Assembly (NCBI GenBank): GCA_036365145.1
Contig: JAEOAD010000001.1
Coordinates: 101,591,501-101,655,500 of the forward strand
DNA: 64,000 bases
From: Orientallactaga sibirica
Taxonomy: Eukaryota; Chordata; Mammalia; Rodentia; Dipodidae
Reading direction: 5' to 3'
The translations under genes were made by a program, and so were the position numbers. Below, in pieces: positions 55,713 to 64,000 of this stretch. Position 1 is the stretch's first letter. Every line of letters begins with the position of its first letter. The notes below the pieces were generated by a model that saw only the letters and a program-made list of their open reading frames with translations, did no database searches and was not told where the DNA came from.

Positions 55713-56059
55713 AATAAATACAGGAGAGGGAGAAACAAAAACAGGGAGAAAGGGGTGGAGAGAAACTATGAGAGCTGTGACAACACAAACAAGACACAGC
55801 AGCTCTTATAGGAAGAATTACAGAAGACTTTGAACACAAATTTTTGTATCGATTACACATTTCTAAGTTGAAAAGAACTAGTAAATATACCAGGCTTTCT
55901 AAGGAAAAGAAAACAATGCTTTAAAGTAAGAACATGTGCGGGGAAGCCAGGGATTTCAAAGGAAAGCCTCCATCTAGAAAACATGCATCTGAGGCCAGTA
56001 GCCCTGGAGAGAAGCTCACCTCACTGGCCGGGGACAACACCTTGAAGAAAGAGACAGCT
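55713..56059. other. No recognised feature
   Basis: Purine-rich at the left, then unique-looking sequence just downstream of the XPNPEP1 3' end. Confidence 0.45.
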
Positions 56060-56481
56060 GAGACAAGCAAAGTTCTGACATCTTTATTCACTGATCATAA
56101 ATACGGTCTCATGGGCATCAAGGTGATCATGAGTAATGGACTAGCACCGGGAACATGACCGTCATGGAGCACTGTTGGTTCACCAGCACTGGGCAGGGGG
56201 CTCAGGCTGTCTAACCCTTGTCTAATATTCAGCTTTATGGGGACCCTCCTTCAGATGTAGCAATTTTATTCCTGGCTCATTCTCAACAATTAAAAATTCA
56301 TAAAAGACTAAGTGTTTGCAAGAAAATATCAAAGAGGATAAGAAGGTTTTCAGTTCTTCTTAGCATCTAAAAGTAAAAAGGAGCATTGAGGAGAAAGAAG
56401 AGGAAAGGAGAAAGATGTCGGGGTCTCCCATGTTTCTTCCTTTCCCCAAGAGCATTTTAAAAAAACAAAGCCAGGAAGGTG
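56060..56481 (-). other. XPNPEP1: XPNPEP1 3' UTR (predicted extent)
   Basis: Region downstream of the stop codon in the gene's direction. The extent is inferred from the AATAAA at 56083-56088 plus roughly 20 nt. No SINE or LTR interrupts it. Confidence 0.6.
56083..56088 (-). terminator. XPNPEP1: Candidate polyadenylation signal (distal)
   Basis: AATAAA on the minus strand in the context GTGAATAAAGATGTC, about 395 nt after the stop. A second AATAAA lies upstream at 56265-56270 (AATAAAATTG) and could give a shorter 3' UTR. Confidence 0.55.
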
Positions 56482-56610
56482 TCAATGGTGCTTGGAGATA
56501 GGCTGTGTCTCTCTCATGAGCCACTCAAGAGCTTCCTGGCGGCCCTGTTTCTGCAGTTCCTTCCCGATCACATCCCTGCAGGTCTGGTGGTAATTGTTGA
56601 GCCAGTCACA
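56482..56610 (-). CDS. XPNPEP1: XPNPEP1 terminal coding exon
   Basis: Acceptor TTTTTTCCCTGCAG at 56611-56624, then TGTGACTGG (Cys-Asp-Trp). It encodes 42 residues ending ...QPISKHH and a TGA stop at 56484-56482. This C-terminal helix-rich tail follows the catalytic domain. The last residues differ slightly from my memory of human (KQH), a tolerable species difference. Confidence 0.96.
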   Translation of the reverse strand, partial: CDWLNNYHQTCRDVIGKELQKQGRQEALEWLMRETQPISKHH

Positions 56611-59600
56611 CTGCAGGGAAAAAAGGAAGGACACGGTATTTACCATCACACCGTTACCAGCAAGCAACACAAGCTAACAGGAAGAAGCCCATGTGCTGAG
56701 GTCACAGTGAAAGGAAACACAGACCCTTTCCCCTTGCTCCCACACAGGGGATCACCTTAAGTTTATTTTCTTGGGAAGAGATGGGACCCAGCTGCACTGC
56801 TTGAGGTAAAAGAATCAAAAATCCCCAGTGGCAAACCATGGTTTTGGCCTCCCCTGAGTGCAGAGCAACTGGAAACTATGGCTCCTTTCATGCCAGGAGC
56901 CTTAGAAGCTATAGCCAGGCACCATACAAGAGATGTGGTCAGGTCACTAAGCCAATAGCCTGCACCCACCCACATGGAGTCATTTCTTAACCCCTGAACA
57001 ATCTTGGGGAGGGGGAGACAGACCTAACAGCCCCCGGACAGATGTGTGGATTCCTGCGGAGAGAACTGAAGCTATCCTGCCAGCATGCTAAGCTTCCCAT
57101 GGTTCATGTACTAACAGCTGGGCAGAAGTGGCTCAGCCAAGCTCATCATAGGGGGGTCCAATGTGCAGCCCAGGCTAGCTTATGAATGTAGCCCAACAAA
57201 AAGTTGTGAACTTATTTGACACATTATCATTTTTTATTTCCTAACTTGATTATGCTCTTCTCAAGCATGAACTTTATAGATGACAACATCGTGTTTCAAT
57301 ATCGAAAGATAAGAAGAGAACCTGCAAACCTGTGAAGGACTGCGCAACTTCAGAGCAGAGCTGGGAGTGAGCTAAGAGCCTTGGTGGATCATACCACAGG
57401 AAGACTTAAAAAAGGAACTATAGGAAGGAGGTGCTGATGGAACCTGGTGCCTGGGTACAGACTGATCCATCACACCTGAGGGCAAAAGTTGAGGCAGGTA
57501 AGAGGTGAAGCCTGACTTGGTATAGACGTAGGAGGAGGAGTGCAACGAGTTTTACCCAGAGGACAACAAGCCACTAACGCACTGTCCATGGATAGACTAG
57601 AATGCTACACCTGGCTTGTATCAAGCAGGCAAGGCTGGCATTGCCATTGGTGTGGCTGTAGAAACAAGCCACACGCCATTCAGGGAGGCTGTGGTGCTAC
57701 AAATGGGCTGGCTTCAGGAATACAGTCTATACCCAGTACCAAACCCTGCAATCTGGGCATCTAATATGCCCATAGGAAATGCATGCAGACAGATGAGACA
57801 GTGTTGCCAACAAGCTGACACAGCCAAGGCCCTAATGTGCCCCAGCATAAGAGACACGACTAGCCTTGTTGGGAGTTGGGGAAGTGGGGTACTCTCTGAC
57901 AGAAGCAAGGCCAGGCAGAGCCACAAAGCTGCCAGCAGAGCTGACCATTCAGTGCAGCATCCCATTCCAAAGCCCTTTTAGTTGGGAGAAAGGAGGCAAG
58001 AGAGTGCAAACAGCTTGAGCATCAAGGCCCTGGTGTCTGTGGTGCCCAAACTCACACCAGACTGAGGTCCTCTGCTGCCATCTGGTGACAACTGAATGTA
58101 GGCCCACCCCACCACTCCCCATCAGGCCTCTAAAGAACAGAAAATAAAGGACAGTGACCAGGTATTCTAAAGGTCCAATATGTTATTATTGTTGTACCTT
58201 TAGAGCAAAGGGGACCCCAGACTTAGGAAGGCGTCATATAGGAAAGGGGCCTTTTGCTAAAAGAATGATGCAATACTCTGCTTAGACTACTAAGTGCTGC
58301 TGGGGAGACTTGCTGGTAAGCTACAGGATAAGACGTTATCTGCCCTACACAGAGTAACTGTCCCAAGTCACCCTTGAGTGTTTTGGCTACGCAAGGTACA
58401 GTCATGAGCCACTAGATAAGACATATCCCAGTAGCCTCCATTCAGTGTCATGGGATGGACTGTGAGCCTTGGGTTAACAAAACTCTTTCCAGGAAAAATA
58501 GCCTTACTTAACCAGTCTTCATACACTGCCTTCCTGAATACAGTAGAACATTATATGGATCAAATGCTTCCTGGTTCACATGCAGATAGGGAAGAGTGCA
58601 TAATCTAATATTTACTGGCAGGAATCTATAACCTTAGGCTTCTGAGAGTCCCTTGCTAAGACCCTGGAAGGTGTGCCCAAGGGTCTAATTACAAGAGACT
58701 CTGGGACACAGAGCTTCTGAGCAGGGTGGCTCCTATGACAAGTTTTGTGGGTTTTTTTTTTTTTCTTCTCTCTTTTGCCTTAGGTATCGCTTTGTGGGAC
58801 TGAAGAGTTCACTGCACTGCTGGGGACTCTCCCTACTGAAGACATCTGACACCAGGCTGTGTCCTCTTCTGCATTTACCTAAAAGCTGAAGAGCCAGTAC
58901 CACCAGGCCCTTTAGGGTCTCTGAGTGGGAATGCTGGCCCAAAACAAGGGCAGAGGTGCCCAAGCATACAGGAAATCTAAGCAGGAAGTGGATGCCTGGA
59001 CATTACTGGCCTGTTAGCTGGAAAGCACAAAAGAAGCTTCTAGAGAGAATCCCTTTCTACAACCTCCCAGGGAGAGCCTGAGCCCTCAAGGCTCCTGCTC
59101 TTTAGTGCCAAGAACAAGGGCCAAGAGGGCCGCACTAAGGATCAGTACTGCCTCCACGGGCACACAAAGGCCCTGCGATATTGCCAGTGGTGGCCTTGGG
59201 TAACAAAACTGTCATTCCTAGAGCACCCTGTGCGCCTATCTCATCTGGGGCTCCCACCAGTCATCTCCTTTTCACTGGGACTTCTGAGCTCTGCCTTGCT
59301 GTTATCTGTGTTCTGATTCCTGTCTTCCTAGACTGAAAAATGTTTTGTCCATCCATGGCTAGAGTTCCTGCCCTGTCTCCAACCCTTGCATCTTCTCTAA
59401 CCATCATTCACCTAATCCCCAAAGCCTTACTCCAGGTCCCCAGGCCTGCCATGTCACCCTACCCTCAAAATCCTGGAAACTTAGTTTGGATTTGAAGAGG
59501 TTTGAACACTTGTGACTCTCTGTGCTTGATAAGTGAACACTGTTAAGCTCAGACTTTGTTCAAGTTCACAGGTGGCCACAGCAGTAACAGAAAACCTGGT

Positions 59601-62600
59601 ACGGCTTCTCTCTTCATCTGTGTGAATACTGAGCATGTAATAAATTTTGATTCTCATTTCCTTAATATTTCATGCAACACAAGAAAACAATCTGGCATGT
59701 GCAGTGGCCAACAGACCCCATCATCCATCTGGCTCTTTGTAGGAAGACAAGCGGGTCCATGTTTGCTAACAGGACTGTTATGATTTGACTCTGAAATGTT
59801 CTCCCATAGGCTCAAGCTTCGAAAGTCTGTTCGCCAGCAGGTGGCAGTATTTTGGTAAACTATAGAATCTTTAGGAAATGGGGTTTAGCTGGTAGGAGTC
59901 AGTCACTAAGGGCAGGCCTTTGAAGGTAAGCACCCAGGCCCTGATTCCAGTCCCTCTCACTGCTTCCCCATCCACTGAGATGTGAGGAACCTCCGCCATA
60001 ACGCCATTGTGAACCTCCCTCATGTCCTACAGCCACAGACGGAGCAACTCCTCCAGTTTCCCAACTATGATGGATTGAAATCTCCTGAGACTGTGACCCA
60101 CAACAAATCAGGTATTGTGTACACAGTGAAAGAAACATAATGAACGCTGCCTGAGTGCTGCTGTGGAGACAGAAGTAGCCATTTCTTCTGGAAAAGCAAT
60201 GGCTTACTGTTCCTGCCCAAGAGCCCTACAGCAGGGCCATCTCAGCCTAGAGGACCAACACATGCAGGAAAAGCTCCTACGTCCACAGCAGCCCTCAGCC
60301 AAGCACACCCAGCTGACCTAGAAAGGGAGGATGGCATAGAGAATACGGTGTAGCTCTCCACCACCCTGTTAACATTTCTGCACACTACCCCCTGACCCCC
60401 AGACTGCTGCATTACCTCTTTGTCTGTCAGAGAATCCACATCTATCATCTTGGTCTGGATTGGAACTAAAGTTAGAGGTTCAAAGGTCAGGCTTCCCCGG
60501 TTATTAAAATTATACTGTAGGAGAAGAAAAAACAGCATCTTTTTACTCTTCTATATCATAATGGACCACTGTGAGTTTTCTCCAGCAGGCCTGGTACTCC
60601 TCAGAGAAAGGCGTAACTAGGGGTCAACAAGCAGTTATCTTGTCACTATTTTTAACAGGCCCGCATGGAGCACAAACACAGCTGATGCTACTTCCCAAGA
60701 GCTGTCCCATGGAGCACACAGCCTGTGTCCACAGGAACAGACAGAGATTGCCGAGGGGCTCCAGGGGCTGGTCCACAAGGCTGACATCTGCTGTGGCAGA
60801 AGGGGCAAGAGCAGTGCATGGGGCTCGGCTCAGGGCATCTCTGCTTTTATTCTCCCTCGGTTGTGTGGCCTATGGGGTCCCTGTTCACCAAGGATTATCC
60901 TTCTACCTTTGCAGGGAAAGAGAAGAGTTCCAGTAAAGTCCCTAGTATCTCGGGACAAGGAACCTCCATAAAGCACTCACCTTTGTTTTCACAGGAACTA
61001 CGAGGACAACATTCTCAATGCGGATCCCAAAAGCCCCATCTTCATAATACCCCGGCTCTAAAACAGACAGAACTCCACCATGAGAAGGAGCCCACAAGGA
61101 CAGCATACTGAGATGCTTCACTCAAAGTGACCACCCCTCCCAAGGAGAAGGGGGAAGGGCCCACCCTATCTAGTGTCAGAGCCCAGAGATGCCACCTCCT
61201 TCCACATGGCCACAGTGTTACAGGTACCTGACGTACAGAAAGAGACTTGGAAGCTCTGAAAAGTGGCCACGAGGAAAGGTACAGCAATGGGATCCGCTAC
61301 ATAAATCATGTTGCACATCCACAGGACACAGTAGCACAGTATGTGGTCTGCTTACAAACACTCAAGGCAGTATGACAAGACAGTGGAATACAGTATGTCC
61401 GGAATGAGTTCAGTGATTATGAAACAGTATCTATATATACAAAAACTGAAAGCTAACACGGCAAAATGTTATTGCACTGTCCCTGGGTGGTGGGATTGCT
61501 AAGGATTTTCATTTCCTGTTTATCCTGACCTCAGTCTTTGTAAAATGGAACATGAATCACTCTGATGTTAGCTCAGTTATTAGCTCAAAGGGACAAGAGG
61601 GGAAATTATTGCCAACTTATTTGAAAATAATTTAAAAGTAAAAAACAATAAAGAACTGTCATATACCCTAGACATGCCAAACACCTACCATCAGTGACAA
61701 TCATGCCAGCTTCCAGTGGCTCATCAGAGAATGTTTTGTAACTGATGCCACAAGGACCCTCGTGAACATTCAAAAAAGATCCAACACCATGTCCCGTGCC
61801 ATGCAAGTAGTCCAGGCCAGAATCCCACAAAGCTGAACGGGCAAAAGAGTCTAGGAGGTGACCTGAAAGATACACAGAGCCACTTGATGGACCTGCACAG
61901 CAGTATGTTTGGCTGAAGATAAAGCAGAAAGCAGGAGGCAAAAGTTACTGAGAGCTCGGGTTTCAGCAGGGCACCAGGAGCTTTCTAACAACTGGTGCTA
62001 CTGAGAAGCCAGTCGAAGTTCAGCTTAAAGCCAGGGCATGGTTTGTGCGGGATGCTGGCGAGGGGACGGACACCTACTTGCAGACTGAAGTTGTGTTAGG
62101 TGTCACAGGTGTTACTCTCCCTGCTCTGGACCTTGAGAATTACAAACATGAGAGAGAAAACAGACTGTGGCAGGCAGGCAGGCAGGCAGGATGGAAGATG
62201 AGGAAACAGTCTAAGGAAGATACAAGCCTGCCCATCTAACCAGATTCAAGGTCCAGGTCTTGTCAACTGCCAGTTCAATGCACCATCCATCGGTCCTCAG
62301 CAAAGCAGTATACATCTAAAGTTAGGATCCCAGCAAAATAAATCCCAAAAGGCCCACCAAAGGAGGCATGGCCCAGGGCCAAAGACAGACAGGAGGCTGC
62401 CTCAACTTCCACTCCAGCCCTAAGGCCTACATGCCCAGTTTGGATCCAATGTACCATCCACTTCCGTAAGTGTTAGAGCTGATGTGGACACAACCCTAAA
62501 CCTGGCTGGGGGAGGGGAGTCACCTGAGCTTACTCAGTTGGTCAAGGAGACTCACTCCATCGGGCACTAGCTCTAGCTGAGTCTGAAGTTAACTAGGGCT

Positions 62601-62757
62601 GACACAGCAAAGGAAGGACATATTTTTCACTCAAACTTAAAGATATTTGGGTCCTGAGCCTGCCATGCTATAGAAGTAACCACCTACCTTTGGTTCCAGT
62701 CGGGAAGACAGCTGCACTCACAGCTATGTGGCCTTTGAGGACATATGTGAAACATTC
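56482..62757 (-). CDS. XPNPEP1: XPNPEP1, X-prolyl aminopeptidase 1, last five coding exons (partial)
   Basis: Cytosolic metallopeptidase that removes an N-terminal residue next to proline (Xaa-|-Pro), for example in bradykinin and collagen-derived peptides; M24B 'pita-bread' fold with two manganese ions. Join, in gene order: 62757-62688, 61862-61689, 61057-60981, 60514-60416, 60610-independent last exon 56610-56482. All have AG/GT borders and compatible phases (1,1,0,0). Together they encode 182 residues, which correspond to human 442-623 of a 623-residue protein. Recalled human landmarks fall exactly in register: metal ligands His489 (in HGTGHGVG), Glu523 (split codon before PGYYED) and Glu537 (in RIEN), and catalytic His498 (in NVHEGP). 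Asp415 and Asp426 lie in exons beyond the window. No frameshift or stop is seen, so this is a live gene, not a retrocopy. The gene is transcribed right to left. Confidence 0.97.
58072..58090 (-). promoter_or_regulatory. CTCF-like motif
   Basis: The minus strand reads TGTCACCAGATGGCAGCAG, containing the core CACCAGATGGCAG. Motif match only. Confidence 0.4.
59776..60146 (+). mobile_element. Old MaLR-like solo LTR in XPNPEP1 intron
   Basis: TGTTATGATTTGACTCTGAA start, 'GGAGTCAGTCACTAAGGGCA' and 'GGAACCTCCGCCATAACGCC' middle, 'GTGTACACAGTGAAAGAAAC' end; the layout is that of MST/MLT1 LTRs. Antisense to the host gene. Confidence 0.65.
59832..59846 (+). promoter_or_regulatory. CTCF-like motif within the LTR
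   Basis: CGCCAGCAGGTGGCAG closely matches the CTCF core. It lies inside the LTR at 59776-60146. Confidence 0.45.
60416..60514 (-). CDS. XPNPEP1: XPNPEP1 exon encoding YNFNNRGSL...SLTDKE
   Basis: 99 bp, 33 codons, phase 0 at both ends. Acceptor CTACAG before TATAAT; donor GAG|GTAATG. It encodes the strand containing LTFEPLTLVPIQTKMID near the end of the catalytic domain. Confidence 0.96.
60981..61057 (-). CDS. XPNPEP1: XPNPEP1 exon with metal ligands Glu523 and Glu537
   Basis: 77 bp. Acceptor GTTTTAG before AGCCGG, donor AAG|GTGAGTG. The first two bases complete a Glu codon split across the intron (G|AG), which is Glu523 by alignment with human. EDGAFGIRIEN follows, with Glu537 in RIEN. Confidence 0.97.
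61058..61688 (-). other. XPNPEP1: XPNPEP1 intron (631 bp)
   Basis: No repeat recognised. Donor GTAGGTG at the right end (gene 5' side) and acceptor GTTTTAG at the left. Confidence 0.9.
61689..61862 (-). CDS. XPNPEP1: XPNPEP1 exon with active-site histidines
   Basis: 174 bp. Acceptor TCTTTCAG before GTCACC, donor GATG|GTAGGTG. It encodes HLLDSFARSALWD..., then HGTGHGVGSFLNVHEGPCG, containing His489 (metal) and His498 (catalytic), ending GMIVTD. This is the most strongly conserved part of the enzyme. Confidence 0.98.
61863..62687 (-). other. XPNPEP1: XPNPEP1 intron (825 bp)
   Basis: Contains a short (CAGG)n tract near 62170-62190 and no other recognisable repeat. Confidence 0.9.
62688..62757 (-). 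CDS. XPNPEP1: XPNPEP1 exon encoding ECFTYVLKGHIAVSAAVF
   Basis: 70 bp: 23 codons plus one base of a split Gly codon. Acceptor TTTTCTTTGGCAG before GAATGT, donor AAAG|GTAGGTG. It lies upstream of the His-containing exon. The exon before it (encoding the Asp ligands) is not in the window. Confidence 0.96.
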
Positions 62758-64000
62758 CTGCCAAAGAAAACCCAGGAGGCATGTTGCAGGAAACAGACAT
62801 TTTAATCATGTAGTTTTCTAGTACTTCAGAAAACTTTGCCTATTAGAGCTTTTATCAATGCTACAGTGAAAGCTGGAATGAAAAGAAAAAAATTCCAAAA
62901 AGCCCAGCCATAGACCAATTCTCCAAAACTCTTGACACTAAATTTAGTAATGCAAGCAGCAGAGAACTGACCTGAGGGCTCCACCACAGGAACATTCCCA
63001 CACACTTCATGTCAGAAAGACTGGAAGAGTTAACGGCAGCCCTGGTGACCTAGGTGACACTTACACCACTATTCAAGCTCTGTACATCATTAATCCACTC
63101 TTCATGACAGAGGTGTCACCCACACTGACAGAGGGGAGGAACAGCATGGCAGACCACACAGTTCATAGGTGGCGGCACCTGGCCTGGCTTCAGCCTCTGG
63201 GCTCCTCACCACCGTGCTATCCTCAGGGTCATCACTGCCATCCACACAAGAAAAGTACTGCTTGGAAGGCCAGTGAGGAGCACTCCGCACTCCTCCATCT
63301 GGTCACATCACAAGTTCCTGCACCCAATGTCCAAATCCTTCTACTGTGGTGGATGGGGGAAGAAGGATGCCTCCAAATGAACATGGTAGGACACCGAGAC
63401 TGGGAAATCTACCCACTGTGTCACATAAAACCCTTTTGTTTTTATAATCTTCCTCAAGAACTTCCTCACTCAAATGCCGATTATAAGTAGAGGCCATGAT
63501 CTCAGGGCTCCCAGGCTCAGGGAGCCTCACACAGCAGCCTGGGAAGTGGATATTTCTCTCCCCGCTTTCTTAATGTACATGTGTGTGTGAGAGAGAGAGA
63601 AAGAGAAAACTGGCATACCAGCACCTCCAGCCACTGCAATCAAACTCCAGTCACATGCGCCCCCTTGTGCACATGTGCAACCTTGCACACTGGCATCACT
63701 TCATCTGCCTAACATGGGACCTGTAGTTGAATATGAGTCCTTAGGCTTTGCAGGCAAGTGCCTTAACCACTAAGCCATCTCTCCAGCCCTCTTCCTACTT
63801 TTATGAATTATTTTATGAAGTGCACTGTTGAAGGTCATGGAGCCAAGAAACAGCAGAGAAGACATGAAGTCAGATCTCCACACTCCTGGCAGACATCTCT
63901 CTTCCAAACACCTCTATTCTGTCTTTCCTTCCAATCATACAAACCAGAAGCCAAACAGTGGCTATCATCTCAGAAAGTTCCTTGAGAAGGGAGCTGTAAA
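62758..64000 (-). other. XPNPEP1: XPNPEP1 intron (partial, extends past the window)
   Basis: Intronic sequence 5' of the exon at 62757. I searched it for the preceding coding exon (...TRTMHFG type) and found none. A SINE lies at 63565-63788. Confidence 0.8.
63565..63788 (-). repeat. tRNA-derived SINE in XPNPEP1 intron
   Basis: Reverse copy: GA-rich tract, 'CCAGCCACTGCAATCAAACT', ending 'CACTAAGCCATCTCTCCAGC'. It carries the longer body like the copies at 850 and 16424. It is in the same orientation as the gene. Confidence 0.88.

Larger units (their letters stand above)
56611..60415 (-). other. XPNPEP1: XPNPEP1 intron (3.8 kb)
   Basis: Unlike the intergenic part, it has no tRNA-derived SINE. 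The only recognisable mobile element is an LTR at 59776-60146. The longer frames (for example 57616-57981) have no homology I recognise. Confidence 0.85.

Noticed and set aside
63303..63530. Additional upstream XPNPEP1 exon
   Set aside because: The translated product does not match any part of the enzyme and there are no matching splice sites at suitable phase.

Overview
This is eukaryotic, mammalian, almost certainly rodent DNA. The evidence is the mixture of B1-type 7SL-derived SINEs, tRNA-derived SINEs with clear A and B boxes, ID-like elements, L1 fragments and ERVL/MaLR-type LTRs. The dominant tRNA-derived SINE (head 'GGCTGGAGAGATGGCTTAG', body with 'GCATGCATCTGGAGTTCG', then a (TC)n stretch and AAATAAATAA) and the B1 variant ending 'GTGAGACCCTACCTC' are ones I associate with jerboas (Dipodidae, Jaculus-like). 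That species call rests on memory of repeat consensus, not on a search.

There is one recognisable protein-coding gene. The five 3'-terminal coding exons of XPNPEP1 (cytosolic X-prolyl aminopeptidase 1) lie on the minus strand between 62757 and 56482. All reading frames are intact, splice sites are canonical, and several metal-binding or catalytic residues are preserved. Upstream exons lie beyond the right edge. In human the region downstream of XPNPEP1 is the large gene desert towards SORCS1, which agrees with finding no other gene in positions 1-56060.

The remaining ~56 kb is intergenic and packed with repeats. Main landmarks: (1) 7531-12250, a nearly perfect 24-bp tandem array of about 197 units that has expanded inside an ERVL-like LTR; a short, degenerate version of the same array sits in a second LTR copy at 14271-14824, and the 5' flank of both is duplicated. 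(2) 28661-33292, an L1 remnant broken by SINEs and by a MaLR-like provirus (30741-32669) with two LTRs, a perfect tRNA-Leu primer-binding site and no polymerase gene. (3) 45969-46217, an insertion flanked by an 18-bp direct repeat and carrying a pure 40-bp interstitial telomeric tract. (4) Solo LTRs, several with exact 5-bp target-site duplications. (5) Dense clusters of tRNA-derived SINEs at 34.3-35.1, 38.9-39.4 and 40.3-41.1 kb.

The very long open frames on both strands across the 24-bp array (about 1,600 codons each) are a consequence of a repeat unit divisible by three with no stop codon. I do not annotate them as genes. The most unusual object in the window is that array and its evident origin from an LTR. 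I see no evidence for a new enzymatic or defence system.
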